Shown: in pieces, positions 35,815 through 48,595 of the stretch
How positions within the stretch are numbered: the stretch's first letter is position 1
Layout of the letters: each line of letters begins with the position of its first letter
Assembly (NCBI GenBank): GCA_036877525.1
Contig: JAZGTH010000065.1
Coordinates: forward strand, 7,351,001 to 7,415,000
Length of the DNA: 64,000 nucleotides
Direction: 5' to 3'
Origin: Chromobotia macracanthus
Lineage: Eukaryota > Chordata > Actinopteri > Cypriniformes > Botiidae
Made by a program: the position numbers and the translations under genes
Notes under the pieces: generated by a model
The model's database searches: none
The model's input: only the letters and a program-made list of their open reading frames with translations
What the model was told of the DNA's origin: nothing

Positions 35815-36107
35815 ATTTTTTAGCATCTCTAAAGTAGCCACCTTGCCTAGAATGTGCAAAAACATACTTTTGGCATTTTATCTACCAGCTTCTTGACACA
35901 ATGCTTTTAAAACAGTGTTGAAGGAGTTCCCATCTATGCTCCTATTGGCTGCTTTTCTTCACCATTTAGTCCAAGTCATTCATTTTAAAAACTTCTTTAA
36001 TACCATTTCAAACTTTAAGCTTGCCTAAAATCAAAAGTTTTTTAAGATCATTTCAGTTTTAAGAACCATTTCAGTCATGTTATCCTAAACTTTCGACCAT
36101 TAGTGTA
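35815..36107 (-). mobile_element. Tc1-like transposon relic, internally deleted
   Basis: The plus strand reads CTCTAAAGTAGCCACCTTGC, then GAAGGAGTTCCCATCTATGC and TTGGCTGCTTTTCTTCACCA. I recognise this order as the C-terminal coding part of a second fish Tc1 family, which runs on the minus strand. WELLQHCFKSI is readable at 35900-35932 (family form WELLQDCWKSI). Most of the transposase is gone, and the sequence jumps to the terminal motif CTAAACTTTCGACCATTAGT, close to the family end 'CAAACTTTTGACTGGTAGTG'. The left inverted repeat is not clear. Confidence 0.65.
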
Positions 36108-39100
36108 TATTTAACAATTTTAGAGTAAAAAAATAGAATGCCACTTTAATATCACAGGTTAACTTCCACAACAAGTAAATACAACCTCGTGCGCATTTCA
36201 CATAATAACACCAAATAGCAATTAACAGTCTTCACTCACTGAGGCACTGGCAGATCATTTCTGCACTTTGATGACTGACTCTTCACTAAATATATAAATA
36301 ATATATAAACACCTGTTCTTTGAAATGATTCACCAAATGGGTAATCGCCATTCATCAAAAGTCGCTGTGTCATTACGTAACCAAATGAGACGGTGTTAAT
36401 TACAATACATTACAGATGTGTTTGATGCATTAGTGAAGCTTTAGCAAACACAGAGTGTCAGGTTTGTGTCTAATGGCTGCTGGTCAATGGAATGTGTGTT
36501 TGTGTCTGACTGTTGGCACATGTGCGCATGCAGACACATACAGAACAGACAACGAGAGAGAGAGATAACATTCAGAATGAATACACTATTTGAAATGCTG
36601 AGGCGTCTGGCATGGAAAATAAAGGTTAAAAGCTCTTCAGCATATAAAGTATGAGCTGCAAAGATCTGCAATACTTCAAAGGGAGGGTGCTGACCAAGTC
36701 CATGGTGGCCCTCTATGGCACCCTGGCTTTTAACACCAACGTATGAGCTAGTGCTGGAGGATGGTACCCGGTTTTGAAGTAGTCTCCTGTTCTCACTCTG
36801 TCACTGAGAGGAAATTGAAGTGAAGGGTTCACAACACCTAACTGCAAAAATGATCTCACAGAAGAGAAGAAGAGAAGAGTAGATAGGGGAATTAACCTGA
36901 ACGCTTCCTCCTAAAATCAAGTCAATGATGTAAACAGCACTCAGAGGTGCTTTGAGACTGATGTTCACTAGCTCACAAACAAGTGGTACAGAGAAGCTTT
37001 GTCTGAAATCATGAAAATTGATTTGTATTTCCTCTAGTGTCACAGTTTAATATAATGACAATGCAGTTATAAAATGCTGATGTTTAATAAATGTCCATCA
37101 GGGTGTGATGGACATCAGGTGTTTTAGACAAATTCACCTATATCGTGTCACAGGAAGACTAGTTAAGTGCCACTTTGTTCATGTTCGCATTAAGCTTACA
37201 AAGGCTGACAGCGAGCCCCGGTAATGTGCTTAAATATTTAGCCTTTATTGTTAGAGACAAACCTAGATGAAAAGTAACTAGACTTGCCTGTCTTCAGTGA
37301 TCAGACTGCCTTAATAAGACAGACATAGCCACCTTCGGAGTCAAATATTCCCCCCACTGAGGAAGTGCCTAACAGGGCCGACAACTGCCTTAGAGCAAGC
37401 CCGGACCAATCTCATTTTGTCTCTTAAGCATGCCAAAACTCTTCAAAAATGTCCTTTGAACCTAGCAATGTGCCAGCAGCAAACTTTAAACCTTGATTTC
37501 AGGGGCTGTAGGAATGACCAAACAGCTAAAGCAGGACACTTTATGACCAAAATATGATGTCAGCAAAAACAGCTTTATGGGAGGGGGATGCTCATGCTGG
37601 GCAGAAGCCTCGACACGCACTCTGTTAAGTTACTATCTACTCATCTACTGTCTTTACAGCTAAAACAGCTCTCTGAAGGTCATAGTTCCAGCAGAGTAAT
37701 ATAGACAGGTTCGTAACATAGACAAGGCGTTCGTAACAGATATCACAAACACATTTAAAATAATTTTTGTTTAAAGTGGTTTGTACCCCAAAATAAACCT
37801 GTTAGAGAGAGGTGAGCTTGACGGCCGTTCTGTGCATTAACATTTTATTTTGTCTGACTTTAGGTTTATTAGCTTGCTACAGTCGTCCATTAGCTTGGCT
37901 TAGTAATTGCTGAATTAGCCTCTTGAATTTCTCACTGCATTCATTGGCTAAGTCTGTGCTTTCCTGAGCTGCAATTTGCCAAAAAACATAAATAAATAAA
38001 AAAATCAATTTCAAACCTTTCCAGATAAACCAATAAACGTATGACTTTCCTCCAGTGCTCTGACACTGACGCACAATCTCAAGACCTCCACTCATTGTCC
38101 TCCTAATCATCTTAAAAAAATACATAAAAAAATACATGAAAAGTGGTACAAATTCTGGGTAATCCTAATTTTTTTAATTAAAGATCACCTTTAACGTCTG
38201 TTGCCCAAGTCATGCTCGTTCTGTGGTAAAACACTCATTAACTCAGGACTGATGGCTGGACTCATCTCATACACTATTAATAGCGCACAATCGTTATCAT
38301 TGGCTCATGAGCTGTGTTTGGACTACTTGGATCTACTTGCTGAAACAAGCTATTAGGAGAGTATGTAAAGTTTGAATATGAAAACACTGGACAGATGCAT
38401 CAAAGTTGTAGCATTTACCTATTCACCTTTCATTTACCACATCTGTTTGGGGCACTTTGGTATATAAAACAACAGGCTGCTTGCAAACTCCCTGAGAGGT
38501 GAGTGCTCCTGGGCAACAGGGACCAAAGCAGAAACTCTCCATTGCATGACAAACCCACATAAACCCCTGATTTCAGCTTAAACACTCAACACAGGCCTGT
38601 CACAAAGAAGATGTCAACCAGGGTGAAGGAAAAATCACAGCAAAGGATACCAATAACAATCTGACTGCTTCACTTCCTCTGTCTATATTTGTTTGCATGT
38701 GTAGTGCAGAGAAAATACTCAAAGACATAAAACATTCAGCTTACAAAACTCATTTTAGTCACAGTAGTGGTGGATTGATCAGGGGCAGCACTTAGGCAGC
38801 AGGCATTCCAATGTGACACTAAGAGGGTTTGTGATATGCCAGGAGCAGAAGCAGAAAGGAAGTGACCGGGGGCTGTGATTGTTTTTCCTGCAATTTAATC
38901 TCCTCTCATAGATGGTTTATTAGTCTGGAGGACAGCAAACGGCACAAAGATAAAACCTGATCTGTGAGTCAGGGACACTACACAAATCCATTTCCATTCA
39001 TCTTTGCACCTAGCGGCTATAACATCAAAAGCATCGCTCTGTTTCCTGCTTAAATGAAATGAAAAGAGCAGCTCATACATTTTTTTACCCTTTTCCCCTT

Positions 39101-42100
39101 CTTCATTTCATTCTCAATCTGAGTGATCATTCTGAATTTTCAGCTAATTCAAAGTTTTTGATTTACCATCTATGAGGCAATCTTTTTTCTGAACTACACT
39201 GACAGCATATCCATACAAATACACCCCTTCTAGAACTCGGGTCTCAGATGTACGTGTGTAAGGGTCGCTAATCATTTATGACCTTGATATTATGGTTGCT
39301 GGTTTCCGTTCACAAGGCACTTTTAAACAAAACAGCTCATGTAACTATGGATGTGTAAGATGAAATTAGCTATTGGCACAGCAATGAGTATTCATACTGT
39401 ATGTTAGCAAACTAATGTTTCCTGCTAATATTGCTAATATACTACATAGCTTTCCAGAGGGGACGTGTCATGTCTAAGCTTGAACATGGTGTGACATTGG
39501 GAATGATAAGTTGCCCTCTTCAGTGGGTAGAGGGGACAATTTTTAGGAGACGTGGGAGTGTGTCGTTGGAAGCAGATTGTGTTCTTTGAGAGCCTATTAA
39601 AACTGACAGGAACGAGGTGGAGGAGTCAAATCGCAGCCTGATTACACCCCTCTCCTTGGCTTCCCTATTGACTGTGGTTAGGATGTAGCTTTCCATTTTC
39701 TACAGAAATAAATTAAAAGTCAGAAGTAATTTGGCTGATATGGGGCGCAGGTGATTTTTCCCCATCCCCTCTTTGCCTCTAACTTGCTGAAAAAAATTTT
39801 CCCTAGTCTGGAAATCAATTGAATACCCTCTTTGATGAGGGAGGGCTTATTTTCTGCCAGTGACAGTTTTGTGGCAGGGGAAAATGCAGGGATTTGATTA
39901 AAGTGGAGATACAGCAAGTTGAGGTCTTGTTCTAGTCATAACAAGAATAAAGATCTCTAATCATGTCTCCTGTGCCACAAAAATGATGCCACGTCACCTT
40001 CTTGCACCATCTCAGAATCACCACTAATGATGAAATAAAAAAGCCCTCTCTGAAAAAAACTGTTTACTCTTCAGATTTGTTCAGTCAATCAAATATACTG
40101 TATTTACTAACTGAAGGAGCCTTGAATCAGACTTACTGTTTCCAGCATTCGTTGCTGTTTTTCTGGCTTCAGGGTTTAGCAAGATCTGTTTTTCTGTATT
40201 TGAAACCAAAGTGAAAAAACAGCATTACTGGTTTTGTTAATTGTCATTCAGGATGTGCATTCTAAAAATACAATACACATATATTTTATAGTTTTTAAAA
40301 ATATTTTGCTCATGAGTTTTTTAAATTGCTGAAATGACAAAAATGTCATTTTTGTAGTGCTTTTATCTGAGACATTTTTGGCTTTGCTTTATTAATGATA
40401 TTTAAATGATTCAGGAAAGTTTTGGAACAAGTCTTTTGTAAATATTTAAAACATTTGAGAATTTAAAATCGGTCATATAAATCGTGTATTGGCAGGTTTC
40501 CTCCCTTCCACGGTATGTGTTTTTCTTTTCCCTTGCAACTCTGTCCTCTGTGAGGACACATGATTGACTGAACTCAAGATCACAAGCCTGTCCAAGTGAA
40601 TGCTTCCGGACAGAAGCCTGAAGATCTCCTATTTCTTGTTCAAATTTTCCTCATGTTCAACCCAAAAATCAAATAAGCAGTATTTTACTAGGATTATTTC
40701 TTTTGGATTTACTTTATTTTCTTTTCTGAACAGAAATAACTCTTATTTTTTTTCTACAATTGCACCAAAAGTTAGAGTTATTTTTTGTGCAATAAACTTT
40801 ATCTTAATAGTAGTGGTGTTGTGGGTCATATTAGAGTCTAGATTGTCGGGTGTAAGGTCAATTCTAATCCTTAGAAGAACCACTATAATTGATTTTGAAA
40901 ACATGTCTCCCTACTTGAACAAATCTTTGTGCTTGAATATAAGTATGTATATTAATGTATGGTTGTGTGTTCTTCCTGTAAGTCATCTGAATTTCAGGGC
41001 ATTTTCTAGTGAAACAATATAAAAATACATTTCTTCACAATAACAGAAATGACAGACCTGACAGATGTAGCAAACCCCTTAAACTCTATAATGACAGAGA
41101 GACAACTTCATTACATTTGAATTACACTTGTCTTTTCCTATCAACCAAACTTTATTAGAAAAGCCAAAGTCAAAGATAACTTTTGTTTGTAACTATGGAA
41201 ACACTTTCCTTCCCTCTGTAGATAATTTTGGGGTGTTTGGATTTGTCTCTGTGTGGACACCCTGGTATATTTTTTTGTTATTTGAATGCCTTCCTCAAAC
41301 AAACTGTCTTGTGGCGTGTTGCTCCCATGTAAGCTGTTGTTCAGAGCAAGGTAAACTCTGCTGTCAAAAGGCATTTCATGTTTCTTTTGTTTTAAATGGC
41401 AGAGTTTCTGTAGCACTAGGTTTGGGAGTTAACTACGCCCTTTTCTAGGTTGACAGATCTAGTCGCTGTGGCTTTGTCCCTAGGCAGAAAAGTGTGTCTG
41501 TCTACAGGTGATGAAGGAAGAGGCCAAACTGGGTGCTGAGCCTATTGAAGTAAGGATATAAAATTCAAATCAGGTATGAGCTGTGGAAAACACAAAGGCA
41601 GACGATAAGGTGTCGGCACCATTTATGTGTCTAAATCTACAGCCTGAGATTCAAAACCCCGCTTGTAGAGCTCATCCGGGAGATTTTGGGCTTAAAGTGT
41701 GCTCCAGACACAACATTTTCACTGGTTGAGGTATGCAACAATGAATTTCCCTTGATGATTTTGTAGGTTATTGCTCTCATCCTACAATGTCTTCCAAAAG
41801 ACCTATTTCACTTTTGCCAAGAGTGTATTTCTATGTTGTTGTTGCACTGAGATGGTAAGAGGTTTTTCCACTAATTAGACAAGCCACTGTCTGTTTCCAA
41901 AGGCAACAGCTCATGCTGTGTCATACTTTAACTTCTTTAAGTTCTTTTTGCTGGCAAATCAGAAAAAAGCAAAAATAAGAAAAATGAAATAACAATTTTA
42001 CAGTATAGGCGCTTCTGAGTTGTCCTCTCAGATAGCCCTCTTCTCACTAAAGGAGAGTCGTCTTACTAACAAGCTTTATGGTATTCTAGGTGCCCGGGTG

Positions 42101-42124
42101 ACAAAGAAAGTGTCTATTCTCCAG
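36108..42124. other. noncoding DNA, no gene seen
   Basis: Contains a 10-bp inverted repeat at 37091-37115 (ATGTCCATCA, 5-nt loop), an 86-codon open frame on the minus strand at 37877-38137 and a 140-codon frame at 40600-41022. The latter is long by AT-rich composition only (F, I, L, S, N rich) and has no domain. The rest holds nothing I can support. Confidence 0.45.
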
Positions 42125-42275
42125 AGTGACATGGAAAATGTGGCATCAATCCAGTCTGCAACCAGTCAGAGCCTCAAACTGTGCCCTGATCATGATGAAT
42201 GGAAAGCGCAAACACAAGTGGCCTGTAGTTCTTACACTGTGGGGGGAGATATCACCACTTCTGTCAAGTTATATT
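42125..42275 (+). CDS. candidate exon, unknown protein
   Basis: On the plus strand GTGTCTATTCTCCAG precedes a 151-bp segment ending at GTAAGTC (last exonic base T, which is less common). The phase-0 frame is open throughout (SDMENVASIQSATSQSLKLC, then PDHDEWKAQTQVAC..., ending SVKLY). A second frame is also open. The reading is soluble and polar with three cysteines. The segment is GC-richer than its flanks. No known family and no partner exon. A conserved noncoding element is as likely as an exon. Confidence 0.25.
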
Positions 42276-44052
42276 GTAAGTCATTTATTTTCTGTGCCTG
42301 AACCCTGATGTTGTATATTTATCATGTTTGTGTGTGTGCATGTGTATGTGTATGTGTGTGTATAAGCAACAAGCTTTTATTTTGTTGGTGATAAAATATG
42401 TGGTGTGCTAGAGGTGACCACTATCTTGTCTCTGTACGTACAGAACATTGTCAGACTCCACTTTCGAAATACATTTTCCTCTCTCTTGCATCCTCATCCA
42501 TTCTCACCCTCTAATTTTCTGTCTCTTTCTCTGCACACACACGTACACACACAGAATATATATCTTGCTGTCTGTCACAGAAATCATGTGAAACACTTCT
42601 TTGGCTGTTTTGGCTTTGATCAACGCCAACAATGTCAGTTTCGAGAGATGTAGAAGTAACTATGAAACTGTCAGAACATTGTTGTGTCTCTACTTTGCAT
42701 CTTAAAATGATCAGTCCAATTTAGCAGACACCCTTATTTGTTTGCATTTAAAATGACTCCCACAGTCAGGGGAGTGTATTTGCAAAAAACTAAATGGTTA
42801 AAATAATACATGCAGTATCATCCTCAAAAAAAGCTGAAAAGATGTTTAGACTACCTCAACGCAGACAACACCGGGAGCCAGCGTAATTTAATGACACACT
42901 GATCTTTACAATGTCCTTTTATAGTTTGCTTAATATACAATTAAATGTGAAATTAATGAGATAGGAGATGATGTGTCATTAGTTAATAAAAGTTTCAGAT
43001 TCAACACCTGCAAGACCAAATGGTGTCTGTCACTTTGTACTTAATATACAAATGATCATAGCATGACTGATGTACAGACAAAGCACCAGTCTTGCAGGTG
43101 ATATCACAGTCATGACTCATGTTTACTGATCTGATTAATGAGATTACAACACAGATAAAGAACCATATGGATGGATAAACATTTTAAAATAAGAACATTA
43201 TATTAGTTATTCATATGGGTGGTAAAAAGATCAATATCTGATGAGCAAAATTATGTAACAGTGGCGTGACTTTCAATGGACATTACATGACTGACATGTT
43301 TAATATTTACAGCCACATAAATCAAACGCCTTGACTATTTCTTTTTCCTTTTGTAAGGAAAATAGCTTTATGCATATCTGGTGGTGATAGAAATGAGTTT
43401 GAGGGTGGAACAATGCAATATGTGTGCATGCACATATAATGTGATATGCCTGCTGTCTAAAATTGAAATATCAAGAAAACAACTCCAGTCAGCACCAGAG
43501 TAAGCTTTTCTGACATTTTATTACAAGAGAGCTACAAAACAATTAATTTACATGACCATTAAATTTATCCAGGTTTGAAAAATGTAATAACACTTAATTG
43601 TGGATAAACAGCTTTGGGTTAATTGGAGGAAACTAATAATCCAACCATCCAGAAGAGAGACTTTTTTCCAAACACATGATCGGACATTGGTGTGGAAAAA
43701 TATCCCTTCAACAACCTGAGCTGCCAACATGGAGTACATATCCTGCTGGTGCTTAGTACTGTGAGCAGAGAACAATGTTATTACCATTTGCAGCAGGGGG
43801 CACCACTCAGAGAGACAGTGTTCACACGGATTCTGCCTTAGACTCCCTGGCAAAGCCGTCGAGCCTTATCATTTTAACCTTCCTCATTAGGTTCTCTACA
43901 CATACATTTCTAATTTATCATTTTCTATATTCCGTGGTTCATATGGAGAAATCATTTGAAATCCCTCACTTCATGAGCTTCTTCTCTGGAGTAATTACGC
44001 ATTAAGTTGGGTAGTGGTAGGGCATTTTACAACACACCTTTACACACGGATA
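42276..44052. other. noncoding DNA with two short microsatellites
   Basis: A (TG)n run with TA and CA interruptions lies at 42327-42362, and a (CA)n run at 42533-42553. Otherwise nothing recognised. Confidence 0.6.
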
Positions 44053-44168
44053 AACGAGGAAAGAGAAAGACATGACAAAAAAGAGAGGCTGGAGATCATA
44101 TAGGGTTGGGAAGGAAAGAGAGTGTGAAAGAGGGAGGAAGAAAGAGAAGGAAAAAATGAAAGAGAACT
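44053..44168. repeat. purine-rich (GA/GGA) tract
   Basis: The plus strand is almost all A and G over about 115 bp, with GAAAGAGA and GGAGGAAG words. It could form non-B DNA, but it is not a regular repeat. Confidence 0.7.
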
Positions 44169-44200
44169 TCTTCTGATATTTTTTCTGCAAGTATTGTAAT

Positions 44201-44284
44201 TGGTGCATGCTGTTAGCAACGCCAAGGTCATTGGTTCGATATTCAGCAAACATGCACACTTTGAATAAAAGCATATGCCAAATG
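44201..44284 (+). mobile_element. tRNA-derived SINE-like fragment, second copy
   Basis: GTGCATGCTGTTAGCAACGC is followed by CAAGGTCATTGGTTCGATAT, with the B-box word GGTTCGAT near 44233-44240. It ends AATAAAAGCATATGCCAAAT, a diverged form of the tail 'GGATAAAAGCGTCTGCCAAATG'. It is the same family as 12431-12556, in the opposite orientation. No A box is clear, so it is 5' truncated. Confidence 0.6.
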
Positions 44285-47200
44285 TGAGGTGCTTTGCACC
44301 CTACTTCTGAACAAAAAAAAAAAACAAGAAATTACAAACTGAAATAAATAGCTAATGAAGCATTCATGCTTCAAGCATAATTATGGGCTTCTCTTGTCAT
44401 GCAGTATACGAAAACATAAAACAGGACAATGGTGTCACACTGCACATTAATGGATTAAACTGTCACTACGTGTTATAATCTGTAAAACCTTTCTTGCTTT
44501 AACAATGCAAAGAGCCAAATTAGTAATAGGCAATTGTGTTGTTAGAAGAGTTTTTCTCCAAATCTAGGTAATTGCTAGTTTTTTAATTATTTGATGCATG
44601 CCTTGTGAAGAGCATATGTGCTAGATGGGAGAACAGGAGGTGTGGATGCAGACAGGGAACAACTCACAGGGGTGAAGAGAGTTGTGACAGTTCATGCAGT
44701 GGCTGAAAGTTAACCATGTTAACATCACAGACGAGGATATATTTATTTAATGTTGTCTGGAGAAAGGCTGGAATAGTCAGAGCATATGTGGCTGTGAAGA
44801 AATGCACGCAGTGCTGTTATGACTAACATCTACTACTGTGTCAAAAATTATAAATAGCAAGTGTTTTGAGAAAAGCCATTCAGATTTAAAATCAAAATGG
44901 CTAGATATACATAGATTTGCATTGTCATTCTTTTCGACAACTGCTACACCTGAATTAATAAATAATATAACACTGTAAACACCACAGAGGATGTTTAAGG
45001 CACATTAAATACACATGACTGAATTTAAAACTTGACCTTAAACTCTTGTGTTGAGAATCAATATCCTATATTGCTTAGATAAAGTTAGTCCATTATTAAG
45101 CAATGATGCATTTATTAATTTTAACCTTTGATACCCTCCATTTGGTAGAAATGGTAAATAAATAAATACACTGCATGTGAATTGTTGTAAGACTCCCATG
45201 CACTGTAATTTACCTGTAAAGATTTATGATGGATTGAGCAAAATGCTGAGTGAAGAGTATAAACGTGGGTGGTCACAATCATATCATCATCTTAACAGAC
45301 TGTTTACAATCTTCTAATCAGAGAACATGAGGGTAACTGATTGACTTTTTTCATGTCTTTGAGAATTTATCTTTGTTAGTCTATATGCTAGAGCTATCAG
45401 TGCTTTCATTGTCAAATGCTTTACTAAAAGCTTTACTTTATTGGTGTACATATTGTGTACTTGCATTGGGTTATGAATTGCATAGCAAAATACAGTTTGT
45501 TCGGCAAGAAATATGTCTTCAGACATGATGCACAGGCCCCATCAGTGTGCATAGACCAAATAAATACCATAAATAAATGCAATAATGTGGGCTGTGATTT
45601 ACAGTACACACACTACTGTATATAGGTAGACAACTATATACACTGTGCTCTTCCTAAAATGCCAGAAGCAACTTTGGTTCCCCCATCCATTTAAAACTGT
45701 TAGGTGCTTTAAACCATTAGAACAAGATGTTCTGCTTCAAAACTGCATGATTTGAGATAAAGTAAATAAATAAAAATCTTGATTGCAAAATCAGTGCTGT
45801 GAAAAGCTTGACAAGTGGTACAGAAATAAAACATACAATATTGACTTACAAATCAACTTTTTGTAATGTTTATTCAATGGTTTTGTCTGCAATAATACTG
45901 TCTATAAATTGCTTTTTTATTTATATTTATTTATATTTAGATATTACTGTATGCAAATTTAATTATCTGGCATAATGTGTAATTAATTTTAATTGACCAA
46001 TTTTCGTGGCCAGCCCTATTATATATCAATTAGTTACTTTCGCTTAAAAGTAATCAACACTGTCAATTCAATCTATTCAGGTGCACAATAATAATAATGT
46101 AATGGTCCTCTTCTTGTCAGTGCAAGTTAAAACAACACACATTCTACAAATTCTAGTGACCAGTTCTGATTGTGCTGAAAATCAGTAATCACATGGAAAG
46201 CTGTTTATTAGATGAGACAATGTAAAAGTTGATATGTCATGTTTCAAGGTCATTGCCAGGCAGTCTCAAGACTCAGAAACATCATGAGTTAGAACCGGCA
46301 TGTTGAAATGTCACTATATGACAAAGATAGGTGCTTGCAATAGGCGTGCGTGTGGAGGAGGGTGTGGAGTGCAGGGGGGAGATTATGGAGTCCATCTGAA
46401 TTTAGTTCTCCAGCTTCAGTGGGAGAATTATAGCTAATCGCCCGTGTAATGGAGTGCTACTCAGTTTTTATAGGCTTGGAAAAAGTGACTTTGGGCACAA
46501 GATCTGTATGACAGGTTTGCAATTAGTCCTACTGCGTACAAGAGCAAAAGTGAATGACAGCACAAGTGATATTACATCATTAATCATCACCACACTTTAT
46601 GAATGCCCTTCCTTAGGGAATGGAAAGAAGAAAAAAATTGCCTGATAAACCCAAAAGGTGATGCATTATTTAAAGCACCTATCTCTGCATTTAAAACATT
46701 CACCTTCCCCAGAAAGACTGAACATCACTACACGAATGGCTTGTTGCCTTACTAAAGGCCACTTAATAGTAGTTTGACTGTCTCTAGGGGCCTGTCTTAC
46801 TGGCATGAGTGGTACGAAGAGCACTGTAAAACTCATTTAAAACTTTGTGTACAGCCATCTTCTGCTTGTAGCAGTCAGCAGAAAAGAGAGCTCCATCTAC
46901 TAGCTTGTGAGTTGTCAGCTTGTAGATGGAGGATATATTTGTTCCACTATGCTGGCTGTATTTATCACAAAATATGCATCAGGGGTTTGGCTCACAGGAA
47001 GACATAACAAGGCACACGCAAATCTAGCAGTGTCAGGACTGTTAACACTTCACTAGACATCGCTTTGTTAGAAAAAACGGGCTGTTTTCAGTCAGTCAAT
47101 TCTGATTTCATGACAGAAACTGGAAGGATCAGCTTGAAAATCAGTTAAACTGGCTAAAGTTGCAGTAGTTTGTCAACAAAAAAAGTTTTTTTTGTGAGGG

Positions 47201-48174
47201 ATTAAATGAGAAATTTGGCAGATTTTATCAGATGTGACTTTTTAATGTACTGTGACTCAAGCTATACATTACACGAGTTTGTGTTGCCAGAATTAAACTC
47301 ATGACAATGGCGTTACTGTAGCACTACACTGTACCAGAGCCACAGGAAAGCTATATACAAGGGAATGCAACATCTTGTCAAATCCCCATCCCCTCCATAT
47401 ATGAATGTGAAAATGGCAAAATGGCAATTTAAAAGGTGACAGACAGAAGAAAATGCTTACATTAATATAACAAAAAATTATAAATGCTATAAGAGAGTGG
47501 AGGCTGTGCACTTGCCTTCATTGTCAAGCACCAGCAGACTTTGGTGATTTAGTTAAAAATCACCAAAGGTAAATTCAGCACAGGTCACTGGAGACTAGAA
47601 TTCTTTTCATAATACAACAGCTTTCTGTGTAGAAAAACACAAAATATTACTCACAGGTGGGCGGTGGGGAGTCTGCAGTCAATAAATCTGTCAAATTGAA
47701 AAGTCTGAAAAATGTTTTTTTCTGTATGCTAAACTCCTTTTTTGAATAAGAAACTGGAAATTTAAAATAATGACGAAACCACTTGGAAACTATGAGGAGC
47801 CTCTGGCTGATCCCCTGTGTATTTCCAATATATCAAAATATAGTATAAAAATGGAGTGAGTGCTCAGATTCCTTAACTTATAATATATGAGAATAATTCA
47901 CTAAAATTGTGATGACACGTTACAATGATGAATTCAAATTTACAGGCAAAAATGATTCAAAACTCGACTTACACTGGTTACATTGTCTTATGGCTAGAAT
48001 AGCTTATGATATAGTACAACTGTTCATTTAATCTAATCATTAATCTCACGCAGAGAAGTTGCACACAATTTGTGTCTGTGGCATCACACTGAAACAATAA
48101 TATTTGCCTTTTCTTATATAGAATTCAAGATTTGTAGACTGTAATAAATGCACAAAACAGAGACACATGCCCAG
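44285..48174. other. noncoding DNA, no gene seen
   Basis: Holds a poly(A) stretch near 44310-44323 and an imperfect hairpin at 46891-46931. AT-rich unique sequence otherwise. Confidence 0.5.
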
Positions 48175-48595
48175 TGTTACGGAGGAGGTCCCTGCTCCAC
48201 CTCCTCCATGCCACCAGAGGGAACCGTCCCCAGAGTATTAACCTTGTTTTGGACTACATTTCCCATAATGCCCCATACCTGGGACAGATTACTTCTTCCT
48301 ACACCTGACTCTCATTTCACACAGTATATAAACCTCACATTCAGTCATTGCAAGGTCTTGTTTTGCCCACAGTAACATTACTGTGTGTTTTTCCCCCTAC
48401 ACCTTTGGGTTACCTGTTTTTGGGTTTGGATTGTTTATCCTGTTTTTAATTATTTGATGTCAGCCTTGATTATTGGACTGTTAGTTGGTTTATGATTGTT
48501 TGCTGCCTGCCACAACCCTTGCCTGTTCCATTTATGCCTGTGCCTTGCCCCTGATTACCCTGTTTGCTGTTTCTCAACCCTGCCTGTCTGTCACA
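48175..48595 (+). mobile_element. probable solo LTR or LTR fragment
   Basis: Starts TGTTACGGAGGAGGTCCC and can be ended at CTGTCTGTCACA, giving TGT...ACA termini typical of LTRs. Inside are GCCACCAGAGGGAACC, GGACTACATTTCCCATAATG, and a TATA box (TATATAAA, 48325-48332) followed by AGTCATTGCAAGGTCTTG, an order I recall from fish Gypsy-type LTRs. There is no matching 5-bp target duplication at these exact ends, so the 3' limit is uncertain or truncated. No internal retrotransposon genes are present. The region is more C-rich than its surroundings. The 75-codon frame at 48148-48375 is not a gene. Confidence 0.5.

Noticed and set aside
40600..41022. 140-codon open frame, the longest in the window
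   Set aside because: Composition is that of random AT-rich DNA (F, I, L, S, N rich), with no domain, no splice support and no start context.
42700..42770. Third SINE copy (AATTTAGCAGACACCCTTAT)
   Set aside because: Only about 12 bases resemble the SINE tail, and no tRNA-like part is found.
48148..48375. 75-codon frame rich in Pro
   Set aside because: It lies across the start of the LTR-like repeat and does not look like a protein-coding exon.
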